Notes: generated from the sequence alone by a model not told the origin. A stretch of 64,000 nucleotides of DNA from Oceanobacillus arenosus (GCF_003369575.1 NZ_PIOC01000001.1:186001-250000), one strand, 5' to 3'. Positions 30,851 through 40,890 are shown, counted from the first letter of the stretch. Made by a program: numbers and translations.

Positions 30851-32956
30851 CTACGCTATTTTCTCTTCCTCTTTAGTGAAAACAGATAATGCTAGAATTT
30901 CCGCAACATCCATCGTACTTATCTCTTCATCCACTTCCTTAGCCTTCGTTCCGTCTGTAATCATTGTTAAACAGAATGGGCATGCCGTGGAAATCATCGT
31001 TGGCTGAACAGCTAGTGCCTGTTCTGTGCGAGCAACATTGATACGATTTCCAGTCGTTTCTTCCGACCACATCAACCCACCACCAGCACCACAGCACATC
31101 CCATTTTCACGGCTGCGATTCATTTCGACTACTTCCAGGCCAGGTATGGATTGTAAAATTTCCCTTGGTGGATCGTAAACACCGTTATATCTACCTAAAT
31201 AACAAGAATCATGGTATGTCAATCTTTCTTTTATTTCCCGCTGTGGTCGTAGTTTACCAGATTTCACAAGATCATATAATAACTGTGTATGATGATATAC
31301 TTCTGCCTTGAAACCGAAATCTGGGTACTCATTTTTAAATAGATTAAATGCATGTGGATCAATCGTAACGATTTTTTTTACATCATATTTTTCAAAGGTT
31401 TTAATATTCTTCTCCGCAATTTCCTGGAATAGGAACTCATTACCAATTCTGCGAGCAGTATCGCCTGAGTTTGTTTCTGTATTTCCAAGGATTGCGAAGC
31501 TAACGCCTGCTTGGTTCATTAGTTTTGCAAAGGCTAAGGCAATCTTCTGACTGCGACTGTCATACGAACCCATCGAGCTGACCCAGAAGAGATATTCAAA
31601 TTCCTTTCCTTCTTTTTGCAGCTCTTTCACCGTAGAAATAGATACAGATTCATCTTCCTCACGCCATTTTATCCGGTCTTTTTTCGATAGGCCCCATGGA
31701 TTGCCTTGACGTTCGATGTTCGTAACCGCTCGCTGGGCATCTGGATCCATCTTTCCCTCCGTCATGACAAGATAACGGCGCATATCAAGAATCGTACCAA
31801 CATGCTCATTATTAACTGGACACGCATCCTGACAATTACCACAGGTCGTACAGCCAGAAAGTTCCTCCACAGTGATTACATCACCAATGAGATTTGCATG
31901 CTGAACCGTTGCAGCTGCTTCGCCTCCAGCACTTGCTTGATTGCCCGTTGTATTTGCAAAGGCATAGGAAGGCACCCATGCGGTTTTACCGGTTATTGCC
32001 GCTCCTTTTTCCGTCAAATGATCACGCAGTTTAATCATAATATCCATTGGTGACAACATTTTCCCTGTACCAGATGCTGGACATACATCGGTACACCTGC
32101 CACATTCAACACATGCATAGAAGTCAACCATTTGATGCTGCTGGAAATCTTCTATCTTTCCAACCCCAAAGGCGATTTCCTCTTCATTTTCTTCCTGTTC
32201 ATCCATTTCAAAATCAATTTTCTGCAATTTTAATGGATTCTCTTTACTTAAGAAAACATTCACAGGTCCAGCAAGTAAATGGGCATGCTTTGATTGTGGG
32301 ACATAGACTAAAAATGTAAGTATTGTCAATGTATGTACCCACCAGGCAATGTAAAAGAGCACCATAGCCGCAGTTGGCGTCAAAAAGCTAAAAACGAGCG
32401 CAATCACACTTGCAACTGGCTCTGTCCATGTTGCTTCATGCCCTAGCCAAATTTGTGTCATGCCATTTCCAAATAATACAGAAACCATCAATGTACCAAT
32501 GAATAATAAAACAAGACCCGCTTTAAATCCACGTTTTAATCGAACAATCTTTTCCATATAACGGCGATAAAATGCGCCAGCAACCGCAACGAGAATCATC
32601 AAGGTAACAAGTTCTTGGAAAAATACAAATCCAGGGTATGCGACACCAAAGGGCAAATGATTTCCTGGTGATAATCCCTTGATAAACATGTCAATCGCAC
32701 CAAATTGCACAAGGATAAATCCATAGAACATCATCACGTGAATGGTTCCTGATTTCTTATCCTTTAGTAGTTTAGATTGACCGAATACATTTTTGACGAT
32801 TCGTTGCAGTCGAAGCTTTATCTCGCTATCAAACGTTGACTCTTTTCCGAGCCTTATATAAGCAATGCGAGTGGTGATGACTTTAATAAATAGATAAAGT
32901 GCATAGACTGCGATTGCCAGGAATGCAATCCAATTAATTATAAGAAAAGTATCCAT
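30851..32956 (-). CDS. fadF: Membrane iron-sulfur acyl-CoA:quinone electron-transfer oxidoreductase (FadF-like)
   Basis: 701 residues. About six N-terminal transmembrane helices (residues 1-230) resemble a nitrate-reductase-gamma-like heme-binding module; then two 4Fe-4S cluster motifs, CVECGRCTDVCP (about 285) and CTTCGNCQDACP (about 370); then two CCG domains (SCYLGRYNGVYDPPRE with CCGAGGG, and CPFCLTM). B. subtilis FadF/YwjF is encoded with acdA and is thought to pass electrons from acyl-CoA oxidation to the quinone pool. It is first in the operon behind the promoter with a palindromic operator. Confidence 0.92.
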   Translation of the reverse strand: MDTFLIINWIAFLAIAVYALYLFIKVITTRIAYIRLGKESTFDSEIKLRLQRIVKNVFGQSKLLKDKKSGTIHVMMFYGFILVQFGAIDMFIKGLSPGNHLPFGVAYPGFVFFQELVTLMILVAVAGAFYRRYMEKIVRLKRGFKAGLVLLFIGTLMVSVLFGNGMTQIWLGHEATWTEPVASVIALVFSFLTPTAAMVLFYIAWWVHTLTILTFLVYVPQSKHAHLLAGPVNVFLSKENPLKLQKIDFEMDEQEENEEEIAFGVGKIEDFQQHQMVDFYACVECGRCTDVCPASGTGKMLSPMDIMIKLRDHLTEKGAAITGKTAWVPSYAFANTTGNQASAGGEAAATVQHANLIGDVITVEELSGCTTCGNCQDACPVNNEHVGTILDMRRYLVMTEGKMDPDAQRAVTNIERQGNPWGLSKKDRIKWREEDESVSISTVKELQKEGKEFEYLFWVSSMGSYDSRSQKIALAFAKLMNQAGVSFAILGNTETNSGDTARRIGNEFLFQEIAEKNIKTFEKYDVKKIVTIDPHAFNLFKNEYPDFGFKAEVYHHTQLLYDLVKSGKLRPQREIKERLTYHDSCYLGRYNGVYDPPREILQSIPGLEVVEMNRSRENGMCCGAGGGLMWSEETTGNRINVARTEQALAVQPTMISTACPFCLTMITDGTKAKEVDEEISTMDVAEILALSVFTKEEEKIA

Positions 32957-33034
32957 CTATTCGTTCCCCTTTCTTTCATTTTATGTTAGCGATTACATTT
33001 ATTTGAAAAGTTTTACTTATTGAATTCTATTTTT

Positions 33035-33063
33035 ACTTTAACAATGAATGGTCATTCAGTCAA
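33035..33063 (-). promoter_or_regulatory. Promoter of the fadF-icmF cluster with embedded TGAATG..CATTCA palindrome
   Basis: On the minus strand TTGACT (33058-33063) and TAAAGT (33035-33040) are 17 bp apart. The palindrome TGAATGACCATTCA (33045-33058) fills the spacer. The half-sites equal those of the B. subtilis FadR operator (TGAATG...CATTCA), though the gap is 2 instead of 6 bases. A TetR-family repressor blocking the promoter is the likely reading; the regulator gene is not in the window. Confidence 0.6.
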
Positions 33064-33170
33064 TGAGTTTTATTACTTTCTATTGGTTCTATTTTTTACG
33101 TTTATTTAAATGTTAAGTTACATCCTCCGTGGTCTGCTTCATTGAATAGAGTTTAGGTGACATCCGCCAA

Positions 33171-33291
33171 ATTTAGGCGAGCACTGGTAATTTTCGAGCG
33201 AACACCCTACTATTTCGAACGAGCACTAGCATTTTTCGAGCGAACATCCAACTATTTCGAGCGGGCACTGGTATTATTCGAGCAAGGAACC
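33171..33291 (+). repeat. 21-bp-period array of TTTCGAGCG motifs, array 1
   Basis: The CGAGCG-like core recurs at 33195, 33216, 33237, 33258 and 33279, exactly 21 bp apart, with a degenerate first unit at 33178. The core consensus is about WTTTCGAGCGRRCA; the 6-7 bases between cores vary. Orientation is plus throughout. It lies after the argS terminator and upstream of the fadF promoter. A plus-strand open frame covers it but has no ribosome binding site. Confidence 0.85.
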
Positions 33292-33442
33292 AACCGTTGG
33301 AATTCAGTTTCTAGGTTGCATGCATATTTACATTGCACTCAAATTAAGTAATAAACCAGTGTAGTTACGTATTCCGCTTATCAGCACCCATTACTTAGCA
33401 GTTCAGGACTATAAATACTTTCTCACTGATAAATGTAACTAC

Positions 33443-33487
33443 ACAAAAAAACACGACTTGCCCTTCTCTTAGAAAAGGAGTCGTGTT
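33443..33487 (-). terminator. Rho-independent terminator of argS
   Basis: Arms AACACGACT (33450-33458) and AGTCGTGTT (33479-33487) with an inner CCTT/AAGG pairing follow the argS stop and end in seven U residues on the minus strand. Confidence 0.9.
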
Positions 33488-33492
33488 TATTA

Positions 33493-35163
33493 TTACATTT
33501 TTTCAGGTGCACTCACACCAATTAATTGCAATGCATTTTCAATTGTAATGCGAACTGCCTTCATCAATGCAATCCGGGCACTTGTTTGTTCTTGATTATC
33601 TTGGTCAAGCACCTTCTCTGCATTGTAGAAACTATGCAATAGGGTTGCTAAATTATAGACATATTGTGTGACCTTATGTGGTGTTTCCATTTCTGCTGCT
33701 TCTGCAATCATTTTTGGAAATTCACCGAGTTTCTTTAATAAATCCACTTCTTTTTCAGCGGTTAAGCGCGATACATCGTATGCACCTTCAATATCAAATC
33801 CTTTGTTTTTTGCCTGTTCCAGCATCGTACAAATTCGCGCATGTGCATACTGAACATAGTAAACAGGATTCTCATTCGTTTGTGATTTTGCTAAATCCAT
33901 GTCGAAATCAAGCTGTGAATCATTGGAACGTGTAATGAAAGTGTACCGTGTTGCATCAACACCAACTTCTTCCATTAAATCCCTTAAGGAAACTGCTTTC
34001 CCTGTACGTTTACTCATCCGAACCTTTTCTCCACCTTCAAAAAGGTTTACCATTTGGATAATTTTTACTTCCATTTTTTCCGCTGGATAGCCTAGTGCTT
34101 GGATTGCAGCACGCATTCTCGGGATATAGCCGTGATGATCTGCACCCCAAACGTTAATGATTTTATCAAAGCCTCGATCTAATTTATCTTTATGGTATGC
34201 AATGTCAGGCGTGAAATAGGTGTAGCTGCCATCTTTCTTAATTAAAACACGATCTTTGTCATCCCCTAGATCTGTTGTTTTAAACCATGTAGCACCATCC
34301 TGCTCATAAATATGATTGCCTTTTTTCAATGTTTCCAGTGCATCTGTAATTTTATCGTCATGATATAAAGATCTTTCAGAGAACCAGTTATCAAAATGAA
34401 CACCAAATTCTTCCAGATCCTTTTCAATATTCGCAAGCGACGCTTTTAGTCCGTATTCCTTGAAAAATTCGATACGTTCTTCTTTATCTTTCTCTGCCCA
34501 CTCATCGCCATATTCCGTTACTAATGCATTCGCAATATCAATGATTGCTTGTCCATGATAACCGTCTTCAGGCATTTCAACATCCTGACCGAGTGCTTGA
34601 AGGTAACGTGCTTCAACAGATAAACCTAAATTTCCAATTTGGTTCCCAGCATCGTTAATATAATATTCACGCTCAACCTTGTAACCGGCAGCATCGAGAA
34701 CATTACATAGTACGTCGCCAAATGCAGCTCCACGGGCATGACCTAAATGAAGGTCACCTGTTGGATTAACGGAAACAAATTCTACTTGCACGCTTTTCCC
34801 TTTTCCTGCATCTGTTTTCCCGTATTCTTCCTTCGCTTCTAAGATCGTAGGAATGATTTCACCAAGGAAATCATTTTTCATGAAAAAGTTAATGAATCCA
34901 GGGCCGGCAATTTCAACCTTTTCAATCGATGCTTTTGATTGATCTAAGTTTGCTACGATATCATCGGCAATTTGACGGGGAGCTTTCTTCGCTATTCTCG
35001 CAAGCTGCATTGCAATATTCGAGGCAAAATCCCCATGTGACTTGTCCTTAGGTTTATCTAATGCTACTGCCGGGAGCTCCTCTTCTGTCGCAAGCTTTGC
35101 GCCAAGGACGGCAGCCTTAATTTCCTGTTTTAATGTTTCTTCCGTTTGTTCTAAAACGTTCAT
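33493..35163 (-). CDS. argS: Arginyl-tRNA synthetase
   Basis: Class I synthetase, 556 residues. N-terminal additional domain (1-110), then the HIGH equivalent in [18 protein letters not shown], the KMSKS equivalent RMSKRTGK, and a C-terminal DALR anticodon-binding domain ending in [19 protein letters not shown]. The ATG overlaps the ywiB stop (ATGA), so the two are translationally coupled; GAGGAGG lies inside the end of ywiB. No T-box leader is visible. Confidence 0.98.
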   Translation of the reverse strand: MNVLEQTEETLKQEIKAAVLGAKLATEEELPAVALDKPKDKSHGDFASNIAMQLARIAKKAPRQIADDIVANLDQSKASIEKVEIAGPGFINFFMKNDFLGEIIPTILEAKEEYGKTDAGKGKSVQVEFVSVNPTGDLHLGHARGAAFGDVLCNVLDAAGYKVEREYYINDAGNQIGNLGLSVEARYLQALGQDVEMPEDGYHGQAIIDIANALVTEYGDEWAEKDKEERIEFFKEYGLKASLANIEKDLEEFGVHFDNWFSERSLYHDDKITDALETLKKGNHIYEQDGATWFKTTDLGDDKDRVLIKKDGSYTYFTPDIAYHKDKLDRGFDKIINVWGADHHGYIPRMRAAIQALGYPAEKMEVKIIQMVNLFEGGEKVRMSKRTGKAVSLRDLMEEVGVDATRYTFITRSNDSQLDFDMDLAKSQTNENPVYYVQYAHARICTMLEQAKNKGFDIEGAYDVSRLTAEKEVDLLKKLGEFPKMIAEAAEMETPHKVTQYVYNLATLLHSFYNAEKVLDQDNQEQTSARIALMKAVRITIENALQLIGVSAPEKM

Positions 35164-35600
35164 TGTGAATCCTCCTCTTTATAATGTAACACCAATTCAT
35201 GGGCACGTTCTTCTTGCCCATTTAATTTCACTTTGTAGGAAATGTTGACATGTCCTCCACCATGTTCATCCAGTTGCCGATGCGTGATTGTATCTGTGAA
35301 GGTTTCCATATGTAGTGATCCATGTGGATGCTTGTATATATTCTCCGTGATTTGATTCGCACGGAATTTCTGTGTCATCGATACAATACCAGTGCGCTTA
35401 ATACTTACTTTATCTGCTTGAATCGTAATGAAGTTATTAATCGTAGCAGTGTCCTGGATATTTTCTTCATACGTAAGAACATCCATATTGCCTTTTCGAT
35501 AATAGTTTCCAATATGTGTGGATGTATTATCTTCCAGCTGTCCTTGATCATTAATCTTTACGCTCAAGGTTATTTTAACCTTCTTTTGGATGGTATCCAT
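35160..35600 (-). CDS. ywiB: DUF1934 beta-barrel protein (YwiB)
   Basis: 146-residue YwiB-family protein, a small calycin-like beta-barrel in structural terms, with no known function. Alternating strand patterns such as [31 protein letters not shown] and [16 protein letters not shown] are visible. ATG at 35600 with GAGGCG upstream; a TTG precedes it. It overlaps argS by 4 bases, the same conserved pair as in B. subtilis. Confidence 0.9.
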   Translation of the reverse strand: MDTIQKKVKITLSVKINDQGQLEDNTSTHIGNYYRKGNMDVLTYEENIQDTATINNFITIQADKVSIKRTGIVSMTQKFRANQITENIYKHPHGSLHMETFTDTITHRQLDEHGGGHVNISYKVKLNGQEERAHELVLHYKEEDSQ

Positions 35601-35796
35601 CAAATCGCCTCATAACTTTGTTCAAAAACCATATAGTGTTCTTATTATATCGGTAAGTGTAGGGTCTTTTCAATATCTATCTATTTTCTTCTATATTTAA
35701 TGCTTTTGTTATTATTTTTCACAAAGAAGTTTATTTCCTTCTATCCTTTCCCATAATGGAACTAATACAGTCATTTAATAAATGGGGATAATCATA

Positions 35797-37833
35797 ATGA
35801 GACGTCATTTGCTTTTCAAAAAAAGGAATCGAATTATAATAAAATTCTTTATCGGCATGTTTATTTCCGCATGCATGTTTTTGGTTGGAATCTATTTTAT
35901 TAGTTTTCTATTAGGTCCGCCGGCACTGACAAGTGAACAGAATACCATTTACTATAGCAATAATGGTGAAATTATTGGTGAGGAAAGTGGACTTGAAAAC
36001 AGGTATTGGCTTGATTTGGATGGGATACCTTCTACGTTTGTCGATGCAACCATACTCATTGAGGATCAGCATTTCTTTGAGCATCATGGCTTTGATCTCA
36101 AACGAATTGCTGGGGCAATTGTAAAGAACATTCAATCTCTATCGTTAAAAGAAGGTGCGAGTACACTGACCCAGCAATACGCAAGGAATATATTTTTATC
36201 GCACGAAAAAACATGGACACGGAAGCTGAAAGAAGCCTTTTATACCATCCGATTGGAAATGTACTATTCAAAAGAGGAGATTCTTGAAGGCTATATAAAC
36301 ACGGTTTATTATGGGCACGGAGCCTATGGAGTCGAAGCTGCGAGTAAATACTTTTTTAATAAATCTGCGGCTGAACTCGATTTGGCTGAGTCAGCAATGC
36401 TTTCAGGCATTCCCAAAGGTCCAACCTATTACTCTCCATTTAATAATGAAACGAATGCAGCGAATAGACAAGCACTTATTCTAAACTTAATGAAAAATAA
36501 TGAGGTAATAACGGAGCAAGAATACAATCATGCCAAAGCTGAGGAAATAGTTTACTCGCAAGCTAGACAAATAGAGAAAGAAATGATTGGACCTTATTTC
36601 CAAGATGTCGTTTTGAGCGAAGCAGCGGATCTTCTGAATTTAGAAATGGATGGGATTCGTTCTGGCGGCTTTAATATTTATACTACCTTGGATATCGACC
36701 AGCAGTCCATGCTCGAAACTACAACTAGTGCAACAATTAGTGCGCAAAGTGATATTGAAATCGGAGCAATGGCTATGGATCCAAAATCAGGAGCAATTCG
36801 CGCACTAATTGGTGGCAGGGATTATCAGAAGAGCCCATTTAACCGTGCTGTAGACGCAATGCGCATGCCTGGATCGACTTTTAAGCCGTTTTTATACTAT
36901 GCAGCATTACAGAACGGTTACACGGCAAGCACGCTTCTAGCGAGTAAACCGACAACCTTTATGCTTGAAGATGGCGAAGTTTATGCACCTAGTAATTTTA
37001 ACGATTATTATGCGGAAGAACCAATCACACTAGCACAGGCACTATCACTTTCCGATAATATTTATGCCGTAAAAACAATGTTGTATTTAGGTGCTGATAA
37101 TTTAATAAAGACTGCAAGACAATTCGGGATTACGAGTGAACTGCCAGCTGTACCTTCACTTGCACTCGGTACAGCAACCGTTTCCCTTAAAGAAATGGTA
37201 ACCGCCTATGGCATGCTGGCAAATGGCGGAAAGCAAATCGATGGGCATACGATTGAAAAAATTACGGATCGAAACGGAAAAGTCCTTTTTGAACGTGAAA
37301 ATGAAGCTGGTCCATTGGTACTTGAACCGAAGCAGGTATTCATTTTAAATCATTTAATGACAGGTATGTTTGATCATAATCTTGATGGCTATACGGCTGT
37401 AACCGGTGCTAGCATTGCCGATAGCCTCACTCGTCCTTACGCTGGGAAATCAGGTACGACGAATTCGGATAACTGGATGATTGGTTATAGCCCGAGCTTG
37501 GTGACAGGGATTTGGACAGGATATGATGACAATCGTACAATGGAAGTAGTTGCAGAATCAGGATATGCGAAGAAAATTTGGGCGGATTTTATGGAATATG
37601 CCCATAAAGAATCACCCCAAGAAAATTTCGATGCTCCCATCGGCGTCGTTGGCATTCCAATCGATCCAAAGACCGGCGCACTTGCAACACCCTATTGTGA
37701 CACAAGTGTTATCATGTATTTTGAAAAAGGAACCGAGCCGAGGAAATATTGTACGGAGCATTTTCAAGAGGAGAATGAAGTTGAATCGGATAAAGATAAG
37801 GGAATTATTGAGCGGTGGTTTGATATGTTTTAG
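35797..37833 (+). CDS. pbpG: Class A penicillin-binding protein (PbpG-like)
   Basis: Bifunctional peptidoglycan polymerase, 678 residues from the ATG at 35797 (GGGG nine bases upstream; the ATG five codons earlier has none). A basic N-terminus and one membrane anchor (about 17-40) precede the glycosyltransferase-51 domain with EDQHFFEHHGFD and GASTLTQQYARN, then the transpeptidase domain with SxxK at Ser360 (GSTFKPF), SDN and KSGTT. Locus and divergence from ywiB match B. subtilis pbpG (ywhE), a sigma-F-dependent sporulation PBP; sporulation timing is inferred. Confidence 0.92.
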   Translation: MRRHLLFKKRNRIIIKFFIGMFISACMFLVGIYFISFLLGPPALTSEQNTIYYSNNGEIIGEESGLENRYWLDLDGIPSTFVDATILIEDQHFFEHHGFDLKRIAGAIVKNIQSLSLKEGASTLTQQYARNIFLSHEKTWTRKLKEAFYTIRLEMYYSKEEILEGYINTVYYGHGAYGVEAASKYFFNKSAAELDLAESAMLSGIPKGPTYYSPFNNETNAANRQALILNLMKNNEVITEQEYNHAKAEEIVYSQARQIEKEMIGPYFQDVVLSEAADLLNLEMDGIRSGGFNIYTTLDIDQQSMLETTTSATISAQSDIEIGAMAMDPKSGAIRALIGGRDYQKSPFNRAVDAMRMPGSTFKPFLYYAALQNGYTASTLLASKPTTFMLEDGEVYAPSNFNDYYAEEPITLAQALSLSDNIYAVKTMLYLGADNLIKTARQFGITSELPAVPSLALGTATVSLKEMVTAYGMLANGGKQIDGHTIEKITDRNGKVLFERENEAGPLVLEPKQVFILNHLMTGMFDHNLDGYTAVTGASIADSLTRPYAGKSGTTNSDNWMIGYSPSLVTGIWTGYDDNRTMEVVAESGYAKKIWADFMEYAHKESPQENFDAPIGVVGIPIDPKTGALATPYCDTSVIMYFEKGTEPRKYCTEHFQEENEVESDKDKGIIERWFDMF

Positions 37834-37901
37834 TTAATAGGATAGATGCAAATCGTATCTAACATAGGACATTCTAATGCCATTGAGAAATGATAATTCA
37901 C

Positions 37902-38213
37902 AGTCGATGTAAAGTGCGGACTAGTGACAATTTTGATTTCAGATCTGTAGAGAAGTTGATATTCACTCAAAAGGTTGCATTGCTTTACTTCAATTAACAT
38001 CGTTTGTTAGTGGTAAGCCTCTCTTTTATATGTGGTTTCTTACAATCCCAGCGGAAGAAATACACGGAGACTTCTGCGGGAAGAAGAGCCTAGGTGAGAC
38101 TTCGAAGTGCGATAGCACAAGAAGGCTCACCAGCTCCCCGCGAAAAGCGTAGTGTATTTCTGTAGCGACTAGCCTGAGAGCCTCAAGCATTAAACTAGTG
38201 AGAAGTTTATCTA
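37902..38213 (+). repeat. Intergenic repeat family B, copy 5 (full length)
   Basis: Runs from AGTCGATGTAAAGTGCGGAC to AAACTAGTGAGAAGTTTATCT on the plus strand, with a complete palindromic core (GAAATACACGGAGACTTC at one arm, AGCGTAGTGTATTTC at the other). It is the reverse-orientation twin of copy 3. It sits about 70 bases after pbpG. Confidence 0.8.
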
Positions 38214-38292
38214 GAATTAGCTTCAAGTCAATATAAATTCTCAGGGAAAATAATTTGCACAACGTATATTTCTAAACCTTCCAATTTCACCA

Positions 38293-38347
38293 AAAAAGAA
38301 GCCAACAATGTCGTGGTTCCGTTCCACTTGATTGTTGGCTTCCTTTT
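38293..38347. terminator. Bidirectional terminator between pbpG and ywhD
   Basis: Twelve-bp perfect arms GAAGCCAACAAT (38298-38309) and ATTGTTGGCTTC (38331-38342) flanked by an A-run on the left and a T-run on the right serve the convergent genes pbpG and ywhD. Confidence 0.85.
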
Positions 38348-38482
38348 TGTCCTAGCAATACACGAGTGAACCCATGTAGTCATATTTTACAAACTAAATG
38401 AACAAAGTACAACCTATTTACCTTTTTTCACAAATTGTTCATATTTTATGGAATATTGGAGTATCTGCAAACCAGAGCGTCA

Positions 38483-39004
38483 TTATTCTGGAAGGGCATC
38501 TTTCAACTCGTCTGCTGAATTATTCCACATTGCCTCATTAAACTCGACTAAGAAATCCTTTAGTAACTTTTTGGATGGCTCATCCATATGATCAACAACA
38601 ATTTTTCCCTTTAGTGATTTTTCCATATGGGTGACATGCTGCCCCATTGATTTATACGCGCGTTTAATTGAGCGGTCAATAATAATTTCACTGCCAGCTA
38701 CCCCGCCATAGTATGGTCCATTTTCGTTTCGATCGACGTTTACCCAAACAATCCAATAAAGCAGTCCATTTGGTACTTCCTCACGATTTGGAATAATCTT
38801 CACTCGTCGTTCGATTTCGCTTCTTGCGTGCATTGCACCCATATCGACATACGCCTTATTTTCGTTTGGATCAACAATTACAGAAGACATATTTTCCAAG
38901 CTAATGACACCTGATCCATAGCCACCATGACCATCCGTCGAATCATCTTTGATGATTGTAAAAGCATTACTTTTCTTTTTATTTGCGTCCTGTTCTGAAC
39001 TCAT
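38483..39004 (-). CDS. ywhD: YwhD family protein
   Basis: 173-residue conserved Bacillales protein of unknown function. The ATG at 39004 has AGAGGGGG at good distance; upstream in-frame starts do not. The sequence has the family features FTIIKDDSTDGHGGYGSGVISLENMSSV, shown here only in part, and LLYWIVWVNVDRNENGPYYGGVAGSE. No enzyme motif recognised. The neighbours ywgA and ywfO upstream and pbpG downstream keep the B. subtilis order. Confidence 0.88.
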   Translation of the reverse strand: MSSEQDANKKKSNAFTIIKDDSTDGHGGYGSGVISLENMSSVIVDPNENKAYVDMGAMHARSEIERRVKIIPNREEVPNGLLYWIVWVNVDRNENGPYYGGVAGSEIIIDRSIKRAYKSMGQHVTHMEKSLKGKIVVDHMDEPSKKLLKDFLVEFNEAMWNNSADELKDALPE

Positions 39005-39083
39005 CCAATCCCCCTCTTTCATCAAAGCTATTTATTTACCTAAATTGTATCATAAGCACCTATAATGGTCTGCTCACACCAAA

Positions 39084-39581
39084 CTATGACTGCTTGATTT
39101 CCTCAATAAACTGAATTGCTTCCGTAATTTCAAGCTCGGTAAACTTCTGCTTTGGTTTTACTGTATGCACCTTTTCAATCGTTTCTTTGAGTGGGAAGTC
39201 ATCAAAGAAAAGCATTGTAGACACGAGCTCTAAGAAGCGCGAGCTCTTAGCTTTCAACTTGTCCACTTTCACCTGATAATTTGGCATGTCCAAAGAAAAC
39301 TGTTGTAGAAATACTTCACCCTCATTCGTAATCGTGTAATTATACTGGAAGTAATTACTCTTATCTTCCTTTATTTCATCTAAAAAGCCGAAGTTGCACA
39401 GCTCTTCAACCCGTAATGTGAGCTCCTCTGAATATGGTCCATAAACATAAAAATGGTACTTCTCCTCAAAAGGAATATTGCATTTCTGTAAGATATAAAT
39501 CATCTTTTGCAGTTTCTTCCGACCTGTCACCCCATTTGCCATTGAAAAAAACTGCATAATTTTTGCATGATTGGTTAACAA
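39084..39581 (-). CDS. ywgA: YwgA family protein
   Basis: 165-residue cytosolic protein starting at TTG (39581) with AAGGAGAG nine bases upstream. It begins LTNHAKIMQFFSMAN and has GRKKLQKMIYILQK, followed by HFYVYGPYSEEL, a pattern resembling DUF4065/antitoxin-SocA-like or winged-helix domains. The C-terminal half is helical and charged. Function unknown. Starts 13 bases after ywfO and is likely co-transcribed. Confidence 0.85.
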   Translation of the reverse strand: MLTNHAKIMQFFSMANGVTGRKKLQKMIYILQKCNIPFEEKYHFYVYGPYSEELTLRVEELCNFGFLDEIKEDKSNYFQYNYTITNEGEVFLQQFSLDMPNYQVKVDKLKAKSSRFLELVSTMLFFDDFPLKETIEKVHTVKPKQKFTELEITEAIQFIEEIKQS

Positions 39582-39594
39582 ATCTTCTCTCTCC

Positions 39595-40890
39595 TTAATT
39601 ATATAAAATCTCTTTCATTCGATGTTTAATCCGTTCATCCGTTAGCGCCTCGATCCGATCTTTTGGAAAATACAACTTATGATCTGTCCGTCTCTTTCCA
39701 GAAATTGCCTCCACAATATCTGATTGTCTGGATAATTCTTTTACCTCACCATCTGGCATTAACAAATTTATCGGCAGACGTTCTCCTTCTTCACCAGGTC
39801 GATAGAAGTCATAAGGTAAATCAGACGAAGAATCGAGCACAAGATAATATTCTGGATCTATCCCGGCTTCCACAAATAACCCTGATAGCTCCATCCACTT
39901 ATCTATTGGTTGATTCGGTGAATACTCTACATATTTAAATAAATGGCGATTCATGAACCGCTCACATAGATCACATAAAATCGTGTCATTTTCCTCTTGC
40001 CATTGCTGGAAGTAATAAAAAACAATGGAATCATCAAGCTTTAGATAATCCGCAAGCTTCACATCTTCATTGAAAAAGGAAAGAAAATGCTTTGGTTCAA
40101 GCTTAAAGGCAAAGTCCTCTGCTTCGAATAGCACCTTTGCCCGTTGCAATATTTTCGATAAAATAACTTCCGCGCTCCTTGTCACAGGATGGAAGTATAC
40201 TTGCCAATACATTTGATAGCGGCTCATAATATAATCTTCGACCGCATGCATCCCCGTTGATTTGATCACCACCTGATCCTCAATCGGACGCATCACACGT
40301 AAAATCCGCTCCATATCGAAATGACCATAACTAACCCCTGTAAAATAAGCATCACGCTGCAAGTAATCCATGCGGTCCGCGTCAATCTGGCTCGAAATTA
40401 AACTAACGACCAATTTATCTTTATATGTTTTCGCGATAACATCGGCAACATCCCGGGAAAAACCTGGATTTACGCGTTCTAATACTTGATTAACCTTTGT
40501 ATCACCGACAATTATTTGCTGGGTAAAATATTCATGATCGAGTTTAAACACTTTTTCAAAAGAATGTGAGAACGGCCCATGCCCTAAATCATGTAATAAT
40601 GCCGCACATAAACAGAGTAAACGCTCCTCTTTATTCCAATGCGGGCGATCTTGGAAATTATTAATAATTCTCCTAACGATTTCGTATACTCCAAGCGAAT
40701 GATTAAACCTGCTATGCTCTGCGCCATGAAACGTCAAATTCGTTGTTCCTAATTGTTTTATTCGTCGCAGCCGCTGAAATTCTGGTGTTGCGATTAAATC
40801 CCAAATGACTCTATCCCTTACGTGAACATAACGGTGGACAGGGTCTTTGAAAACTTTCTCCTCAGATAATTGTTCATCTCTATATGCCAT
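39595..40890 (-). CDS. ywfO: HD-domain phosphohydrolase (dNTPase/SAMHD1-like, YwfO)
   Basis: 431-residue HD-superfamily protein. Metal ligands are visible in order: EHSRFNHSLG (His), LLHDLGHGPFSHSFE (the HD pair) and SSQIDADRMDYL (the distal Asp). This is the arrangement of SAMHD1-like and dGTPase-like enzymes; the B. subtilis orthologue is reported as a nucleotide phosphohydrolase. GATGGGG precedes the ATG. The IS605-type element begins 40 bases upstream of its start. Confidence 0.92.
   Translation of the reverse strand: MAYRDEQLSEEKVFKDPVHRYVHVRDRVIWDLIATPEFQRLRRIKQLGTTNLTFHGAEHSRFNHSLGVYEIVRRIINNFQDRPHWNKEERLLCLCAALLHDLGHGPFSHSFEKVFKLDHEYFTQQIIVGDTKVNQVLERVNPGFSRDVADVIAKTYKDKLVVSLISSQIDADRMDYLQRDAYFTGVSYGHFDMERILRVMRPIEDQVVIKSTGMHAVEDYIMSRYQMYWQVYFHPVTRSAEVILSKILQRAKVLFEAEDFAFKLEPKHFLSFFNEDVKLADYLKLDDSIVFYYFQQWQEENDTILCDLCERFMNRHLFKYVEYSPNQPIDKWMELSGLFVEAGIDPEYYLVLDSSSDLPYDFYRPGEEGERLPINLLMPDGEVKELSRQSDIVEAISGKRRTDHKLYFPKDRIEALTDERIKHRMKEILYN

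Noticed and set aside
33171-33291. CRISPR array
   Set aside because: Repeats are about 14 bp with 6-7 bp gaps; no spacer-sized unique segments and no cas genes nearby.
33157-33351. Plus-strand ORF through array 1 (seven-residue repeats)
   Set aside because: It lacks a ribosome binding site, the protein is a pure by-product of the 21-bp repeat, and array 2 yields different open frames on both strands.
35164-35781. T-box leader for argS
   Set aside because: argS overlaps ywiB directly, and no T-box or specifier structure is apparent upstream of ywiB.
38026-38262. Minus-strand ORF between pbpG and ywhD
   Set aside because: It lies wholly in a family-B repeat and has no ribosome binding site.
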